This document shows, in pieces, positions 34,395 through 42,895 of a stretch of DNA of 64,000 nt. This stretch comes from Zoogloeaceae bacterium. GTDB taxonomy: Bacteria > Pseudomonadota > Gammaproteobacteria > Burkholderiales > Rhodocyclaceae. Location: positions 305,501 to 369,500 of the forward strand of contig JACKLZ010000004.1 of NCBI GenBank assembly GCA_024235675.1, written 5' to 3'. The notes under the pieces are model-generated. The model was not told where the DNA came from and made no database searches. It saw only the letters and a list, made by a program, of their open reading frames with translations. Within the stretch, counting starts at the first letter, position 1, and every line of letters begins with the position of its first letter. Both the position numbers and the translations under genes were made by a program.

Positions 34395-34843
34395 CCGATC
34401 GCCCTCAAGTCGAACTGGCCGGCCTGCGCCGGCGTCTGGCCGCGCTGGTGTATGAATCCCTGTTGCTGGTCGGTGTGCTGGCCTTGCTCTATCTCATCCC
34501 GCATCTGATTTATGGCGTGGTCTTCGAGGCCGCGGCGCCCGGCTGGTTCAGCTGGCTGCACATTGTCATCGTGCTCGGCGCCTACTTTTTGTTCTACTGG
34601 TGTCGCAGCGGCCAGACGCTGGCCATGCAGACCTGGCGGCTGCGGCTGGTGACAGCCGATGAAGGCAAGCCGGTGCCGTTCCGGCAGGGCGCGCTGCGCT
34701 ATGCCCTGGCCTGGCCTTCCGTGTGCCTGTTCGGTGCCGGTCTGTGGTGGGCGCTGATCGACCGCGATCGTCAGTTCGCGCACGACCGTCTGGCGCGCAC
34801 CGCGATCATTTTGCTGCCCGCCGGTCAGAAAATGGGCGCTTGA
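34391..34843 (+). CDS. RDD family membrane protein
   Basis: 150 residues starting with TTG at 34391, overlapping the previous stop (TTGA). RDD features: LRRRLAALVYESLLLVGVLAL with the Arg and an acidic residue, FYWCRSGQTLAMQTWRLRLV, and the C-terminal DRDRQFAHDRLARTAII. Three to four membrane helices. Unknown transport role; the fourth gene of the sigma factor operon. Confidence 0.85.
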   Translation: MTDRPQVELAGLRRRLAALVYESLLLVGVLALLYLIPHLIYGVVFEAAAPGWFSWLHIVIVLGAYFLFYWCRSGQTLAMQTWRLRLVTADEGKPVPFRQGALRYALAWPSVCLFGAGLWWALIDRDRQFAHDRLARTAIILLPAGQKMGA

Positions 34844-34858
34844 TCCCGCATGGATTCC

Positions 34859-34887
34859 TTGTTTTGAAGCCTGTCGGCAGCTATAGT
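34859..34887 (+). promoter_or_regulatory. Sigma-70 promoter of the PhnDCE-type operon
   Basis: TTGTTT (34859-34864), 17-bp spacer, TATAGT (34882-34887). The leader to the first gene is about 100 nt; no riboswitch fold was recognised in it. Confidence 0.5.
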
Positions 34888-34993
34888 CCGGCCGCGGTCT
34901 GCGTTACCGCTTGAGCTGCCCCGGGCCTTCGCGCCCACTGTAAGTCGAGGTGTGATGGATCGCGCCCCGGCGGTTGAAAACAAGGAATCCACC

Positions 34994-35869
34994 ATGATGC
35001 AGTTGTCGATGCGTCGCGCCATGTTGCGCGCGCTCACCGCTGCCGGTCTCGCTTTTGCGTTGCCGGCAAGCCCCGTGTTTGCGGCCGATACCCTCCGCGT
35101 GTCCGCCATTCCCGATGAATCCCCCACCGAACTGCAACGCAAGTTCGCGCCGCTGGGCGCTTATCTTGAGCAGCAGATCGGCATGCCGGTCAAGTTCGTG
35201 CCGGTCACCGACTACGCCGCTGTGGTCGAAGCGCTGGGCGCTGGCAAGGTCGATCTGGCCTGGTTTGGCGGCTTCACCTATGTGCAAGCCAAGCTGCGCA
35301 CAAACGGCACCGCCGTGCCCCTGGTGCAGCGCGAAGAAGATGCACGCTTTACCTCCAAGTTCATCACCGCCAGCGATGACATCAAGACTTTTGCCGACCT
35401 CAAGGGCAAGCGCTTTGCCTTTGGTTCGCCGTCGTCTACCTCTGGCCACCTGATGCCGCGCTTCTTCCTCGGCAAGGAAGGCATCGCGCCCGATACCGAT
35501 TTCGCCAATGTCGCCTTCTCCGGCGCGCATGACGCCACCGTCGCCTTCGTTGCGGCCGGCAAGGTCGATGCCGGCGCGCTCAACGCCTCGGTGTGGGACA
35601 AACTGGTGGAGAGCGGTAAGGTCGACACCACCAAGGTGCGCGTGTTCGCCACCACGCCGCCGTATTTCGACTACAACTGGACGGTGCGCGGCGATCTCGA
35701 CGCCGGCCTGCAGGCCAAGATCAAGGCGGCCTTCCTGGCGCTGGATCCGGCCAAGCCCGAGCACAAGGCCATTCTCGATCTGCAACGCGCCGCGCGTTTC
35801 ATCCCGACCGAGCCGGCCAACTACGACGGCATCGAATCGGCCGCCCGCGCCGCTGGTCTGCTCAAGTAA
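34994..35869 (+). CDS. PhnD-like ABC transporter periplasmic substrate-binding protein (possible oxyanion/selenate type)
   Basis: 291 residues from ATG at 34994 (AAGGA upstream). Signal peptide with twin-Arg-like MRRAMLRALTAAGLAFALPASPVFA. The mature protein has the PhnD fold: LRVSAIPDESPTELQRKFAPL, VDLAWFGGFTYVQA, KGKRFAFGSPSSTSGHLMPR. This subgroup is labelled phosphonate or, in my memory, putative selenate binding. The ligand is unproved. First gene of a four-gene importer operon with no C-P lyase genes nearby. Confidence 0.85.
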   Translation: MMQLSMRRAMLRALTAAGLAFALPASPVFAADTLRVSAIPDESPTELQRKFAPLGAYLEQQIGMPVKFVPVTDYAAVVEALGAGKVDLAWFGGFTYVQAKLRTNGTAVPLVQREEDARFTSKFITASDDIKTFADLKGKRFAFGSPSSTSGHLMPRFFLGKEGIAPDTDFANVAFSGAHDATVAFVAAGKVDAGALNASVWDKLVESGKVDTTKVRVFATTPPYFDYNWTVRGDLDAGLQAKIKAAFLALDPAKPEHKAILDLQRAARFIPTEPANYDGIESAARAAGLLK

Positions 35870-35873
35870 CGGG

Positions 35874-36683
35874 ATGATCTCGCTCGCGGCACTCAGCGTC
35901 GCCTACGCCGGCGGCCGGCGCGCGCTCGACGGGGTGGACCTGTCGATCGCGCCCGGCGAGCGGGTGGCATTGATCGGCCCCTCCGGCGCCGGCAAGACCA
36001 CCTTGCTGCGTGTGATGGGTGCCAACTTGCGACCGACCGGTGGGCAGTTGCAGCTCGACGGCCTTGATCCCTGGGCGCTGAACGCACGCCAGCTGCAGGG
36101 TCTGCGCGGGCGCGTCGGCAAGATGTACCAGGCCCCGCCGATCCCGCCGCGCCAGCGCGTGATCACCGCGGTGCTGGCCGGGCGACTGGGGCAGTGGCCG
36201 CTATGGCGCGCCGTCGCCTCCTTGATCTATCCACTGGATATCGATGGTGCCCGTGCCGCACTCGCACCGTTTGATCTGGCCGAGCGCCTGTTCGACCGTT
36301 GTGATCAACTCTCCGGCGGGCAGTTGCAGCGGGTTGCGCTGGCGCGGCTGTTTTATCAGCAACCGCAGTTGGTGCTGGCAGATGAGCCCGTCTCGGCACT
36401 GGACCCCACGCTCGCCCGCTCGGTGGCCGTGGCGCTCAATGAGGACGCCAAACGCCGAGGGGCGACGCTGATCGCCAGCCTGCATGCGGTGGAGCTCGCG
36501 CTGTCGGAGTTCTCGCGGGTGATCGGCCTGCGTGAGGGGCGTATCGTTTTCGATCGGCCGGCCGCGCAGCTCGGCGTTGCCGACATTGAAGCGCTGTATG
36601 CCGGTGTGCCATATGCCTCCGCCCCTGAAGCACACAATCCGGACGCGCCGTCTGCCAGGCCGCGGCTGACGCGTTGCGCATGA
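35874..36683 (+). CDS. PhnC-like ABC transporter ATP-binding protein
   Basis: 269 residues: Walker A GPSGAGKTT, Q-loop KMYQAPPIPPRQRV, signature LSGGQLQRVALARLF, Walker B LVLADEPVSALDP, switch His in ASLHAVELAL. About 25 extra C-terminal residues past the usual NBD end. It begins 4 bp after the binding-protein stop and overlaps the first permease. Confidence 0.9.
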   Translation: MISLAALSVAYAGGRRALDGVDLSIAPGERVALIGPSGAGKTTLLRVMGANLRPTGGQLQLDGLDPWALNARQLQGLRGRVGKMYQAPPIPPRQRVITAVLAGRLGQWPLWRAVASLIYPLDIDGARAALAPFDLAERLFDRCDQLSGGQLQRVALARLFYQQPQLVLADEPVSALDPTLARSVAVALNEDAKRRGATLIASLHAVELALSEFSRVIGLREGRIVFDRPAAQLGVADIEALYAGVPYASAPEAHNPDAPSARPRLTRCA

Positions 36684-37498
36684 GCGCCTCGCAGCACGAC
36701 CCGGCTGCACGCGGCCGGGCCACGGCGCTGGTGTTGGCCGTGTGCGTGTTGTGGCCCTTGCTGCAGATCGCTCAGTTTGAGCCGGCCGTCTTGTTTGATG
36801 CCGGCAACCTCGCCACGCTCGGCGGCTTTCTCGGCACTTTTCTGCCGCCCGCGACCGACACGTTTTTTCTCGGCTTCCTGGCGTCCGCCACGCTGGACAC
36901 CCTCGCCATTGCCACCATCGGTATCGCGCTGGCCATGCTGATCGCCGTGCCGCTGGCCTTGCTGTCGACCCGTAGCCTGTCGATTGGCCGGCTCGACGGC
37001 CGCCTGCGACCGGTGTCGGAGGCGATTCGTGTGTGCGCCCGCGGCCTCACGCTGGTGCTGCGCGGTGTGCCCGAGCTGGTGTGGGCGCTGGTGTTTGTGC
37101 GCATTTTCGGACTGGGCCCGGCCGCTGGCGTGGCCGCGCTGGCGATCACCTATGGCGGCATGCTGGCCAAGGTGTATGCCGAAATTCTCGAGTCCAGCGA
37201 TCTGTCGCCGACTCGCGCCTTGCTGGCCGCCGGCAGCGGGCGACTCGCCGCGCTGGGCTACGGCTTGCTGCCGGTGGCCTCGGACGAGCTGGTGTCCTAC
37301 ACCGTGTATCGCTGGGAGTGTGCGGTGCGCGCCTCGGTGGTGATGGGCTTCGTGGGCGCCGGCGGGCTGGGGCAGTTGATGGACCAGTCGATGAAGATGC
37401 TCAACGGCGGTGAAGCCTGCAGCATTCTGATCACCTTTTTGCTGCTGGTGATGGCGGCGGACGCCTTGAGCGCATGGCTGCGCCGGCAGGTGCGCTGA
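36680..37498 (+). CDS. PhnE-like ABC transporter permease, first copy
   Basis: 272 residues, about six membrane helices. It has the BPD_transp_1 EAA-like loop around ESSDLSPTRALLAAGSGRLAAL, preceded by RGVPELVWALVFVRIFGLGP. The N-terminus (ATALVLAVCVLWPLLQIAQF) and FLPPATDTFFLGFLASATLDT match PhnE. Overlaps the ATPase stop (ATGA) and shares one base with the next gene. Confidence 0.9.
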   Translation: MSASQHDPAARGRATALVLAVCVLWPLLQIAQFEPAVLFDAGNLATLGGFLGTFLPPATDTFFLGFLASATLDTLAIATIGIALAMLIAVPLALLSTRSLSIGRLDGRLRPVSEAIRVCARGLTLVLRGVPELVWALVFVRIFGLGPAAGVAALAITYGGMLAKVYAEILESSDLSPTRALLAAGSGRLAALGYGLLPVASDELVSYTVYRWECAVRASVVMGFVGAGGLGQLMDQSMKMLNGGEACSILITFLLLVMAADALSAWLRRQVR

Positions 37499-38274
37499 TG
37501 TCGCCGGTGATCCCGCGTCGCGGACTGACGCTGAGTGTGCTGGTGCTGGCGGCGGTGTTTGCCAGTGTGTGGCGGCTCGACCTGATCGCCGCCTTCGCCG
37601 AGGGCCAGGACAGTCTGGGCGAATTGTTCGGATTCCTGCAGCGCTTCGCGGCGCCTGACACGTCACCGGCCTTTTTGAGCAAGGTCGGGCAGGGCGCCAT
37701 CGAGACGCTGGCCATCTCGCTGATCGGTACGCTGCTGGCGGTGCTTGCGGGCGTTGCGCTGGCGCTGCCGGCCAGCGGGCGTTTTGGGCGCCTTGGCCAG
37801 ATCGTGTCGCGATTTATGCTGAACCTGCTGCGCTCGGTGCCCGAGCTGGTGTGGGCGACGCTCACCGTGCTCGCCGCCGGGCTCGGCCCGTTTGCCGGCA
37901 CGCTGGCCCTGGCCTTGCACACCACCGGCGTGCTCGGCCGGCTGTACGCGGAGGCGCTTGAGAACGCGCCCCCCGCGCCCGAAGCCGCGCTGCGTGGCGC
38001 GGGCAGCGGGGCCGTCGCGGCGTTCTTGTATGGCACCTTGCCGGCGGTTGCGCCGCAGTGGGTGGCCTACGGGCTGTATCGCTGGGAGATGAACATCCGC
38101 ATGGCGGCCATCCTCGGCTTTGTGGGTGCGGGCGGTCTCGGTGCGCAGCTCTACTACGCGTTGTCGTTGTTTCACGAGGCGCGGGCGGCCACGCTGATTG
38201 TGGCCATGTTGTTGCTGTCACTGCTGGTCGATGCCCTGAGTGGCTGGCTGCGGCGGCGATTGGTGGTCGCTTAG
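37498..38274 (+). CDS. PhnE-like ABC transporter permease, second copy
   Basis: 258 residues, homologous to the preceding permease (RSVPELVWATLTVLAAGLGP against RGVPELVWALVFVRIFGLGP; ENAPPAPEAALRGAGSGAVAA in the EAA loop). Two permease genes suggest a heterodimeric channel, as in some phosphonate/phosphite importers. Coupled by a TGATG overlap. Last gene of the operon. Confidence 0.9.
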   Translation: MSPVIPRRGLTLSVLVLAAVFASVWRLDLIAAFAEGQDSLGELFGFLQRFAAPDTSPAFLSKVGQGAIETLAISLIGTLLAVLAGVALALPASGRFGRLGQIVSRFMLNLLRSVPELVWATLTVLAAGLGPFAGTLALALHTTGVLGRLYAEALENAPPAPEAALRGAGSGAVAAFLYGTLPAVAPQWVAYGLYRWEMNIRMAAILGFVGAGGLGAQLYYALSLFHEARAATLIVAMLLLSLLVDALSGWLRRRLVVA

Positions 38275-38362
38275 GGCGGGGCGTCTGCTCGGCGCCCTTG
38301 ATGGGGCTTCAAAGCTGCCCGGCCAATGGCGCACAATGAGTCTTCCCAACCGGAGACTCGCC

Positions 38363-38785
38363 ATGGCCATTCAACCCTTCCATCTTGCGTTTCCTGTCGA
38401 CGACCTCGATGCCACACGAAGCTTTTACGCCGATGTGCTCGGCTGCCCCGAGGGCCGCAGCTCTGATCACTGGATCGATTTCGACCTCTTCGGCCATCAG
38501 ATCGTCGCCCATCTTGCCCCCGGCCGCGGTGGCCGCCAGGCCAGCAACGCGGTCGATGGCGACGACGTGCCGGTGCCGCATTTTGGTGTGGTGCTGACGA
38601 TGGCCGACTTTGACCTGCTGGCCGAGCGGCTGAAGGCGGCCGGCGTGCGTTTCATCATCGCGCCACACATCCGCTTTGCCGGCTTGGCCGGCGAGCAGGC
38701 GACCATGTTTTTTCTCGATCCGTCGGGTAACGCGCTGGAGTTCAAGGCCTTTGCCGATATTGGCCGTTTGTTTGCCAAGCAGTGA
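38363..38785 (+). CDS. VOC superfamily (glyoxalase-like) protein
   Basis: 140 residues. MAIQPFHLAFPVDDLDATRSFY and the closing FFLDPSGNALEFKAF are the two halves of a vicinal oxygen chelate fold, with possible metal ligands at His7 and the Glu of LEFK. Typical dioxygenase/glyoxalase-related enzyme of unknown substrate. It stands alone between the importer operon and the sorAB terminator. Confidence 0.82.
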   Translation: MAIQPFHLAFPVDDLDATRSFYADVLGCPEGRSSDHWIDFDLFGHQIVAHLAPGRGGRQASNAVDGDDVPVPHFGVVLTMADFDLLAERLKAAGVRFIIAPHIRFAGLAGEQATMFFLDPSGNALEFKAFADIGRLFAKQ

Positions 38786-38827
38786 GTGGCGGCGCCCGGG
38801 GCGGCATGTAAAGCAATGAGGCAAAAA

Positions 38828-38853
38828 AACTGCCACCGCGGGCGGTGGCAGTT
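38828..38853 (-). terminator. Intrinsic terminator of the sorAB-like operon
   Basis: AACTGCCACCGC, loop GG, GCGGTGGCAGTT; on the minus strand followed by a run of T (complement of the A run at 38823-38829). It lies downstream of the cytochrome gene. Confidence 0.85.
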
Positions 38854-38857
38854 CATG

Positions 38858-38901
38858 CCGTTCGGCATTCGGTGCGCAGGTGCTGGCCGAATGCCGAACG
38901 G
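38858..38901. repeat. 15-bp perfect inverted repeat beside the sorAB terminator
   Basis: CCGTTCGGCATTCGG and its exact reverse complement, separated by 14 nt. It forms a second hairpin between the cytochrome stop (38919) and the terminator. Confidence 0.7.
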
Positions 38902-38918
38902 GGGTCGATCAGCCTGAT

Positions 38919-39263
38919 TTATTGTGGCGGTCGCAGCTCGGGGGGGAGTGGCTTGCGGCGGTAGCTATCGCCCGGCGGATAGTTTGCGGCCAGATAGTCG
39001 AAGATCTTCCCCTCCATTTCGGGCTCAAACTGCCACAAGCCCTGGGTGGCCTGCATCCATCGGATGATGCTTTCCCAGGTTTTGCGTGAGCCGCGCTGGG
39101 CCGTGACCAGCTTCGACGAATGACACACCGTGCACTGGGCTTTGACCAGCTCCCAGTCGGTGTCGATGATGAAGCCCGATTCGGGGTCCACGTCTTTGGC
39201 CGCTACCGTCAGACTCAGGCTACATAGTGCGGCCAGCACCGTGCTCTTGATGGTCGTGTTCAT
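38919..39263 (-). CDS. Small c-type cytochrome, SorB-like sulfite dehydrogenase subunit
   Basis: 114 residues with a signal peptide (TVLAALCSLSLTVAA) and one haem site, CTVCHSSKL, near residue 44; the distal Met is likely in RWMQATQGLW. It begins 3 bp after the sulfite oxidase-like gene stop, so the pair is cotranscribed. SorB takes electrons from the molybdenum subunit and passes them to a cytochrome c. Named from context and size. Confidence 0.8.
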   Translation of the reverse strand: MNTTIKSTVLAALCSLSLTVAAKDVDPESGFIIDTDWELVKAQCTVCHSSKLVTAQRGSRKTWESIIRWMQATQGLWQFEPEMEGKIFDYLAANYPPGDSYRRKPLPPELRPPQ

Positions 39264-39266
39264 CGC

Positions 39267-40589
39267 TCATACCGCCTTCACCGCAATGCGATGACATGCG
39301 TTATTGAGGTAGCCGCGGGGGTTCCAGCCCGGCATGACCATTGGTTGCGAGCGACCCGTGCTATCGACCGCTCGCGCCCAGATCTCGAAGTAGCCAATGC
39401 TCGGCAGCGTGACGTCGGCTGACCAGTGCTGCCAGGCAATCGGGTTGGCGGGGCGTTCGAGGCGCGCTTTTTGCCAGGTGGCGCCAAAGTCGATCGATAC
39501 CAGCACTTCGTCGACCTCGAGATCGCCGGCCCACGCATGGCCGCGTATCGACAGCGCCTGGTTCTGCGGATGAACGATGCCCGATTCGGGTAAGGTGATC
39601 AGTGATTTGACCGGCATCGAGCCGATGATGCACATATTCTCATCGGCCACCTCGGCGCCCGGCGCGACGGGCGTGCACGGCACGCGATACGACTGGCCGG
39701 TCATCTTCGGGCCATCGTGCTCCTTGTTGCGGATGACGATCTTTTTCAGCCACTTGCCGGAGGTTGATCCTGGCCAGCCACCGGCCACCAGACGCAACGG
39801 ATGGCCGTTCAGTGCGGGGATGTCTTCGCCATTCATGGCCCAGGCGATCAGAGTTTCATCACGCAAGGCCTTTTCCATCGGCACGCCACGAGAGATGACG
39901 ACCTTGTCCGGGTCGCCACTCAGGTGCGTGTCCGCACCGTAGTAGCCGACGTAGACCGCGTCATCCTTGATGCCACAGGCTTTCAGCACATCGCGCAGAC
40001 GCACGCCGGTAAACACCGGGCAGGCGATTGCGCCGACTACCCACTGATTGCCTTTGGCCGGCGGGTTGAACTCGCTGCGGCCGTTGCCGCCGCATTCGAT
40101 CTGCAGTTGATAGCTGTGGTGTTCGAAGCGCTCTTTGAGCTGAGCGATCGTGAAGCTCATTGGCGTGACGCAGGATTCGCCCGTGATCTCCAGCGTCCAG
40201 GTGGCTGGATCAACCGAGGACTCAACCGGGGGGACACCGTTGTTGCGCACGAACATGCGGCTCGCCGGGGTGATCTTGTCGTCCAGCAGATGGGCTGGCG
40301 TTTCGGCGTTGATCGGGCGGTCGTTGTGGACCAACAGCCCCTCACGTCCGGGGATGGCGAAGGGCTCGGGAGAGGCCGCAAAAGCTGCCGGAATCAGCCC
40401 GCCGGGCATGTTTTTCCAGAACGGAATGTGCGCGCCGACGGCGGCTGTCATGGCAAGCAAGCCGGTCTTCTTGAGAAAGCCGCGGCGGCTGGCGCTGTCC
40501 ACCTTGCGGCCCCACAATAACCAGTCAGCCTGTTGCGGATCTTGCGCGTAGAGCTCGTGAATGCCGCGCTCTTGTTTCTTTTTTGTCAT
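39267..40589 (-). CDS. Sulfite oxidase-like molybdopterin protein, SorA-like
   Basis: 440 residues from ATG at 40589. A Tat signal (SASRRGFLKKTGLLAMTAAVGA, about 30-55) fits export of a folded molybdenum enzyme. The Moco domain has the ligand cysteine in LQIECGGNGRSEF and RLVAGGWPGSTSGKWLKKI; a C-terminal Ig-like dimerisation domain follows (VLVSIDFGATWQKARL). Members oxidise sulfite to sulfate in the periplasm. Some relatives (YedY, SoxC) do other chemistry, so sulfite is inferred from the paired cytochrome. Confidence 0.85.
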   Translation of the reverse strand: MTKKKQERGIHELYAQDPQQADWLLWGRKVDSASRRGFLKKTGLLAMTAAVGAHIPFWKNMPGGLIPAAFAASPEPFAIPGREGLLVHNDRPINAETPAHLLDDKITPASRMFVRNNGVPPVESSVDPATWTLEITGESCVTPMSFTIAQLKERFEHHSYQLQIECGGNGRSEFNPPAKGNQWVVGAIACPVFTGVRLRDVLKACGIKDDAVYVGYYGADTHLSGDPDKVVISRGVPMEKALRDETLIAWAMNGEDIPALNGHPLRLVAGGWPGSTSGKWLKKIVIRNKEHDGPKMTGQSYRVPCTPVAPGAEVADENMCIIGSMPVKSLITLPESGIVHPQNQALSIRGHAWAGDLEVDEVLVSIDFGATWQKARLERPANPIAWQHWSADVTLPSIGYFEIWARAVDSTGRSQPMVMPGWNPRGYLNNACHRIAVKAV

Positions 40590-40786
40590 TATGTGTTCTC
40601 CAAGCTCTGTTGGGGGGTGTTGCACTAACAGGCTAGAACGGCCAGTTATTCCGGTCAATGCAAATTGAATGTTTTGCTGGATGCGCGACATTGGTCCACA
40701 CGGCCTTGTGTGGCAGGCTGAAAGCCTGTCAGGCTGCGGCTTTGCGCACTGCTGCGCTTTCCTGAAATTGCTTGAAAGAGGCGCTG

Positions 40787-41269
40787 ATGAAGCCCGCTCA
40801 ACATCCTTCTGCACTGCGTATTTCCCGGCTTTTGAAAGACGCCGGTATTGATGTGCAGGTCGTCGAATTTGAACAGCCCACGCGCACCAGCGCGGAGGCA
40901 GCGGCCGCCATTGGCTGTTCGGTGGCGGAGATCGCCAAGTCCATCGTGTTTCGCGGCATGACCAGTGGCCAGGCGGTGATTGTGGTAGCCAGCGGTGACA
41001 ACCGGGTGAGCGAAGCCAAGGTTGAGGAGGCGGTTGGCGAAGCGCTGGCCCGGGCCGATGCCGACTTTGTGCGCGCCGCGACCGGCTATGCCATCGGGGG
41101 TGTGGCGCCGCTCGGTCATGCGCAGCCGGTCAAGCTGGTACTCGACGAAGACCTGCAGCGCTTCGAGACCGTCTGGGCGGCAGCCGGCACGCCGTTTTCG
41201 GTGTTCCCGCTTCGGCCAGCGTCACTGCCGGCGCTGACGGGCGCCGAGTGGCGCGATATCCGGGCTTAG
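40787..41269 (+). CDS. YbaK/EbsC-type aminoacyl-tRNA deacylase
   Basis: 160 residues, start at 40787 with GAAAGAGG upstream. One YbaK domain: TRTSAEAAAAIGCSVAEIAKSIVFRG, the conserved Lys in AKSIVF, and AIGGVAPLGHAQPVKLVLDEDL (GGVxPxG motif). Such proteins hydrolyse mischarged tRNAs in trans. Exact tRNA specificity (Cys-tRNA-Pro, Ala-tRNA-Pro or other) is not clear. Divergent from sorA. Confidence 0.87.
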   Translation: MKPAQHPSALRISRLLKDAGIDVQVVEFEQPTRTSAEAAAAIGCSVAEIAKSIVFRGMTSGQAVIVVASGDNRVSEAKVEEAVGEALARADADFVRAATGYAIGGVAPLGHAQPVKLVLDEDLQRFETVWAAAGTPFSVFPLRPASLPALTGAEWRDIRA

Positions 41270-41289
41270 GGCTTGTCAGGCGAAAACCC

Positions 41290-42129
41290 ATGTTCGATCA
41301 CAAACTCTTCTATTTTCTTGCCGGGCTCACGCTCGGACTGTCGCTGGCCTTTGGCCCGGCGGTGGTGCGGCGCGTGGTGGGGATGCTGGAGGGGCCCGAC
41401 CGCGTGGTGGTCTATCGATCCGTGGATGGTCACGACTTGCGCCTGCGTGTGTTTGCCGCAAAAGGCGAGGTGCCGTCGGCAGGGGCGCCGGCCGTGTTGT
41501 TGTTTCATGGCGGCGCATGGCAATACGGCAGCCCCGAGGCCTTTTATCCGCAGTGCCGCGTCTTTGCGGCGCGCGGCATCCACTGCATCAGCGCCGAATA
41601 CCGGATTGAATCGCGCCATGGCACTGACCCGCGTGCTGCGGTGGACGATGCGCGCGCGGCCTTTGACTATCTGCTGACAAACGCGCGCACGCTTGGTGTC
41701 GACCCGGCCCGAATCGCGGCGGGCGGCGGCTCGTCGGGCGGGCATCTGGCGGCCATGATTGGCCTGAGCGAAGGCATCCGGCCGGCGGCGCTGGTGTTGT
41801 ACAACCCCATGCTCGATCTGTCGCCGGGCAAGCCGGACCATCATCTGGTGGCTGAATTCTGGCAGGCGGTGTCACCGCTTCAACGGGTCGATTCGAAGCT
41901 GCCGCCGAGTCTGATTTTGCTGGGTACCGAAGACCGCGAAGTGCCGGTGGCGAGCGCCCAGGCGTTTTGCGATGCAGCGGTCGCTGCTGGCGGTCGCTGC
42001 GAACTGGCCTTGTATGAAGGCGCGCGGCACGGGTTTTTCAATCTGCGCGAGAATGACCGGACCTACTTCGATGCGACCAATGAACGGGTCGCGGCATTTT
42101 TGGTGACGCTTGGCTGGCTGCGTGATTGA
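41290..42129 (+). CDS. Alpha/beta hydrolase, membrane-anchored, BD-FAE/esterase-like
   Basis: 279 residues with an N-terminal membrane anchor (LFYFLAGLTLGLSLAFGPAVV). Hydrolase motifs: oxyanion HGGAW near residue 79, nucleophile elbow GGGSSGGHLA near 153, acid Asp in LGTEDREVP, catalytic His in GARHGFF. Similar to hormone-sensitive-lipase/acetyl esterases. Substrate not known. 20 bp after the ybaK-like gene and probably in its operon. Confidence 0.82.
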   Translation: MFDHKLFYFLAGLTLGLSLAFGPAVVRRVVGMLEGPDRVVVYRSVDGHDLRLRVFAAKGEVPSAGAPAVLLFHGGAWQYGSPEAFYPQCRVFAARGIHCISAEYRIESRHGTDPRAAVDDARAAFDYLLTNARTLGVDPARIAAGGGSSGGHLAAMIGLSEGIRPAALVLYNPMLDLSPGKPDHHLVAEFWQAVSPLQRVDSKLPPSLILLGTEDREVPVASAQAFCDAAVAAGGRCELALYEGARHGFFNLRENDRTYFDATNERVAAFLVTLGWLRD

Positions 42130-42156
42130 GCGGGATGGCCGCCCACTGGACCTCTG

Positions 42157-42840
42157 ATGAATCCCATACTCGACAATATTCTCTGGCACGCCTTGTCCGG
42201 GCCGCACGCCAAATATTCGGTAGGGACGGACAGCGTGCGTCGCTACGCGCCTGGCTTCTCACCGATCATCGGTTTTGCCGATATGGCGCAACCCGACCTC
42301 GCGGCGATCAAGCCGTTTTGCAAGGCAGGCGAGCATTTCTATTGTGCGGGCTGGACCGGCGTGGTGCCCGCAGGCTGGCGACTTGAGGCCGAGTCCAGCA
42401 TGTTTCGCATGCTGTGGGCGGGTGGGGTGTCGGCCGACGACCCGCGTGGTGACGCAGGATTGGTGCCATTGAGTGCCGGGCACGCCGAGGCGGCGCTTGC
42501 GCTCGCCACGCTGACCAATCCAGGCCCCTTTGGCCTGCGCACCCTGGAACTGGGCGAGTATCTCGGCTGTTTTGATGGTGGGCAGCTGGTGGCGATGGCC
42601 GGCGAGCGCATGCAGGCTGATCGCTTTCATGAGATCAGCGGGGTGTGCACGCATCCCGATTTTCAGGCCAGAGGCCTGGCAAAGCGGCTGACGCTAACGA
42701 TGATTCGCCGTCAGGTCTTACGCGGCGAAACCCCGTTCTTGCATGTGATGAGTGCCAATGCCGCGGCGCACGGCATGTATCAGCGGATGGGGTTTGAGGA
42801 CTACCTTGAGGTGCCGGTGCGGGTGATTGCGCGCTTGTAG
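42157..42840 (+). CDS. GNAT family acetyltransferase
   Basis: 227 residues. The C-terminal half is a GNAT/FR47-like domain: VCTHPDFQARGLAKRLTLTMI gives the acetyl-CoA pyrophosphate loop (QxRGLA), then FLHVMSANAAAHGMYQRMGFE. The N-terminal half is a degenerate partner domain. Target not known. 27 bp after the hydrolase gene. Confidence 0.85.
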   Translation: MNPILDNILWHALSGPHAKYSVGTDSVRRYAPGFSPIIGFADMAQPDLAAIKPFCKAGEHFYCAGWTGVVPAGWRLEAESSMFRMLWAGGVSADDPRGDAGLVPLSAGHAEAALALATLTNPGPFGLRTLELGEYLGCFDGGQLVAMAGERMQADRFHEISGVCTHPDFQARGLAKRLTLTMIRRQVLRGETPFLHVMSANAAAHGMYQRMGFEDYLEVPVRVIARL

Positions 42841-42895
42841 GGACGTAGCCCGGATGCAGGCCACAGGCCGGAATCCGGGATGAGCCAAGGTGTCC

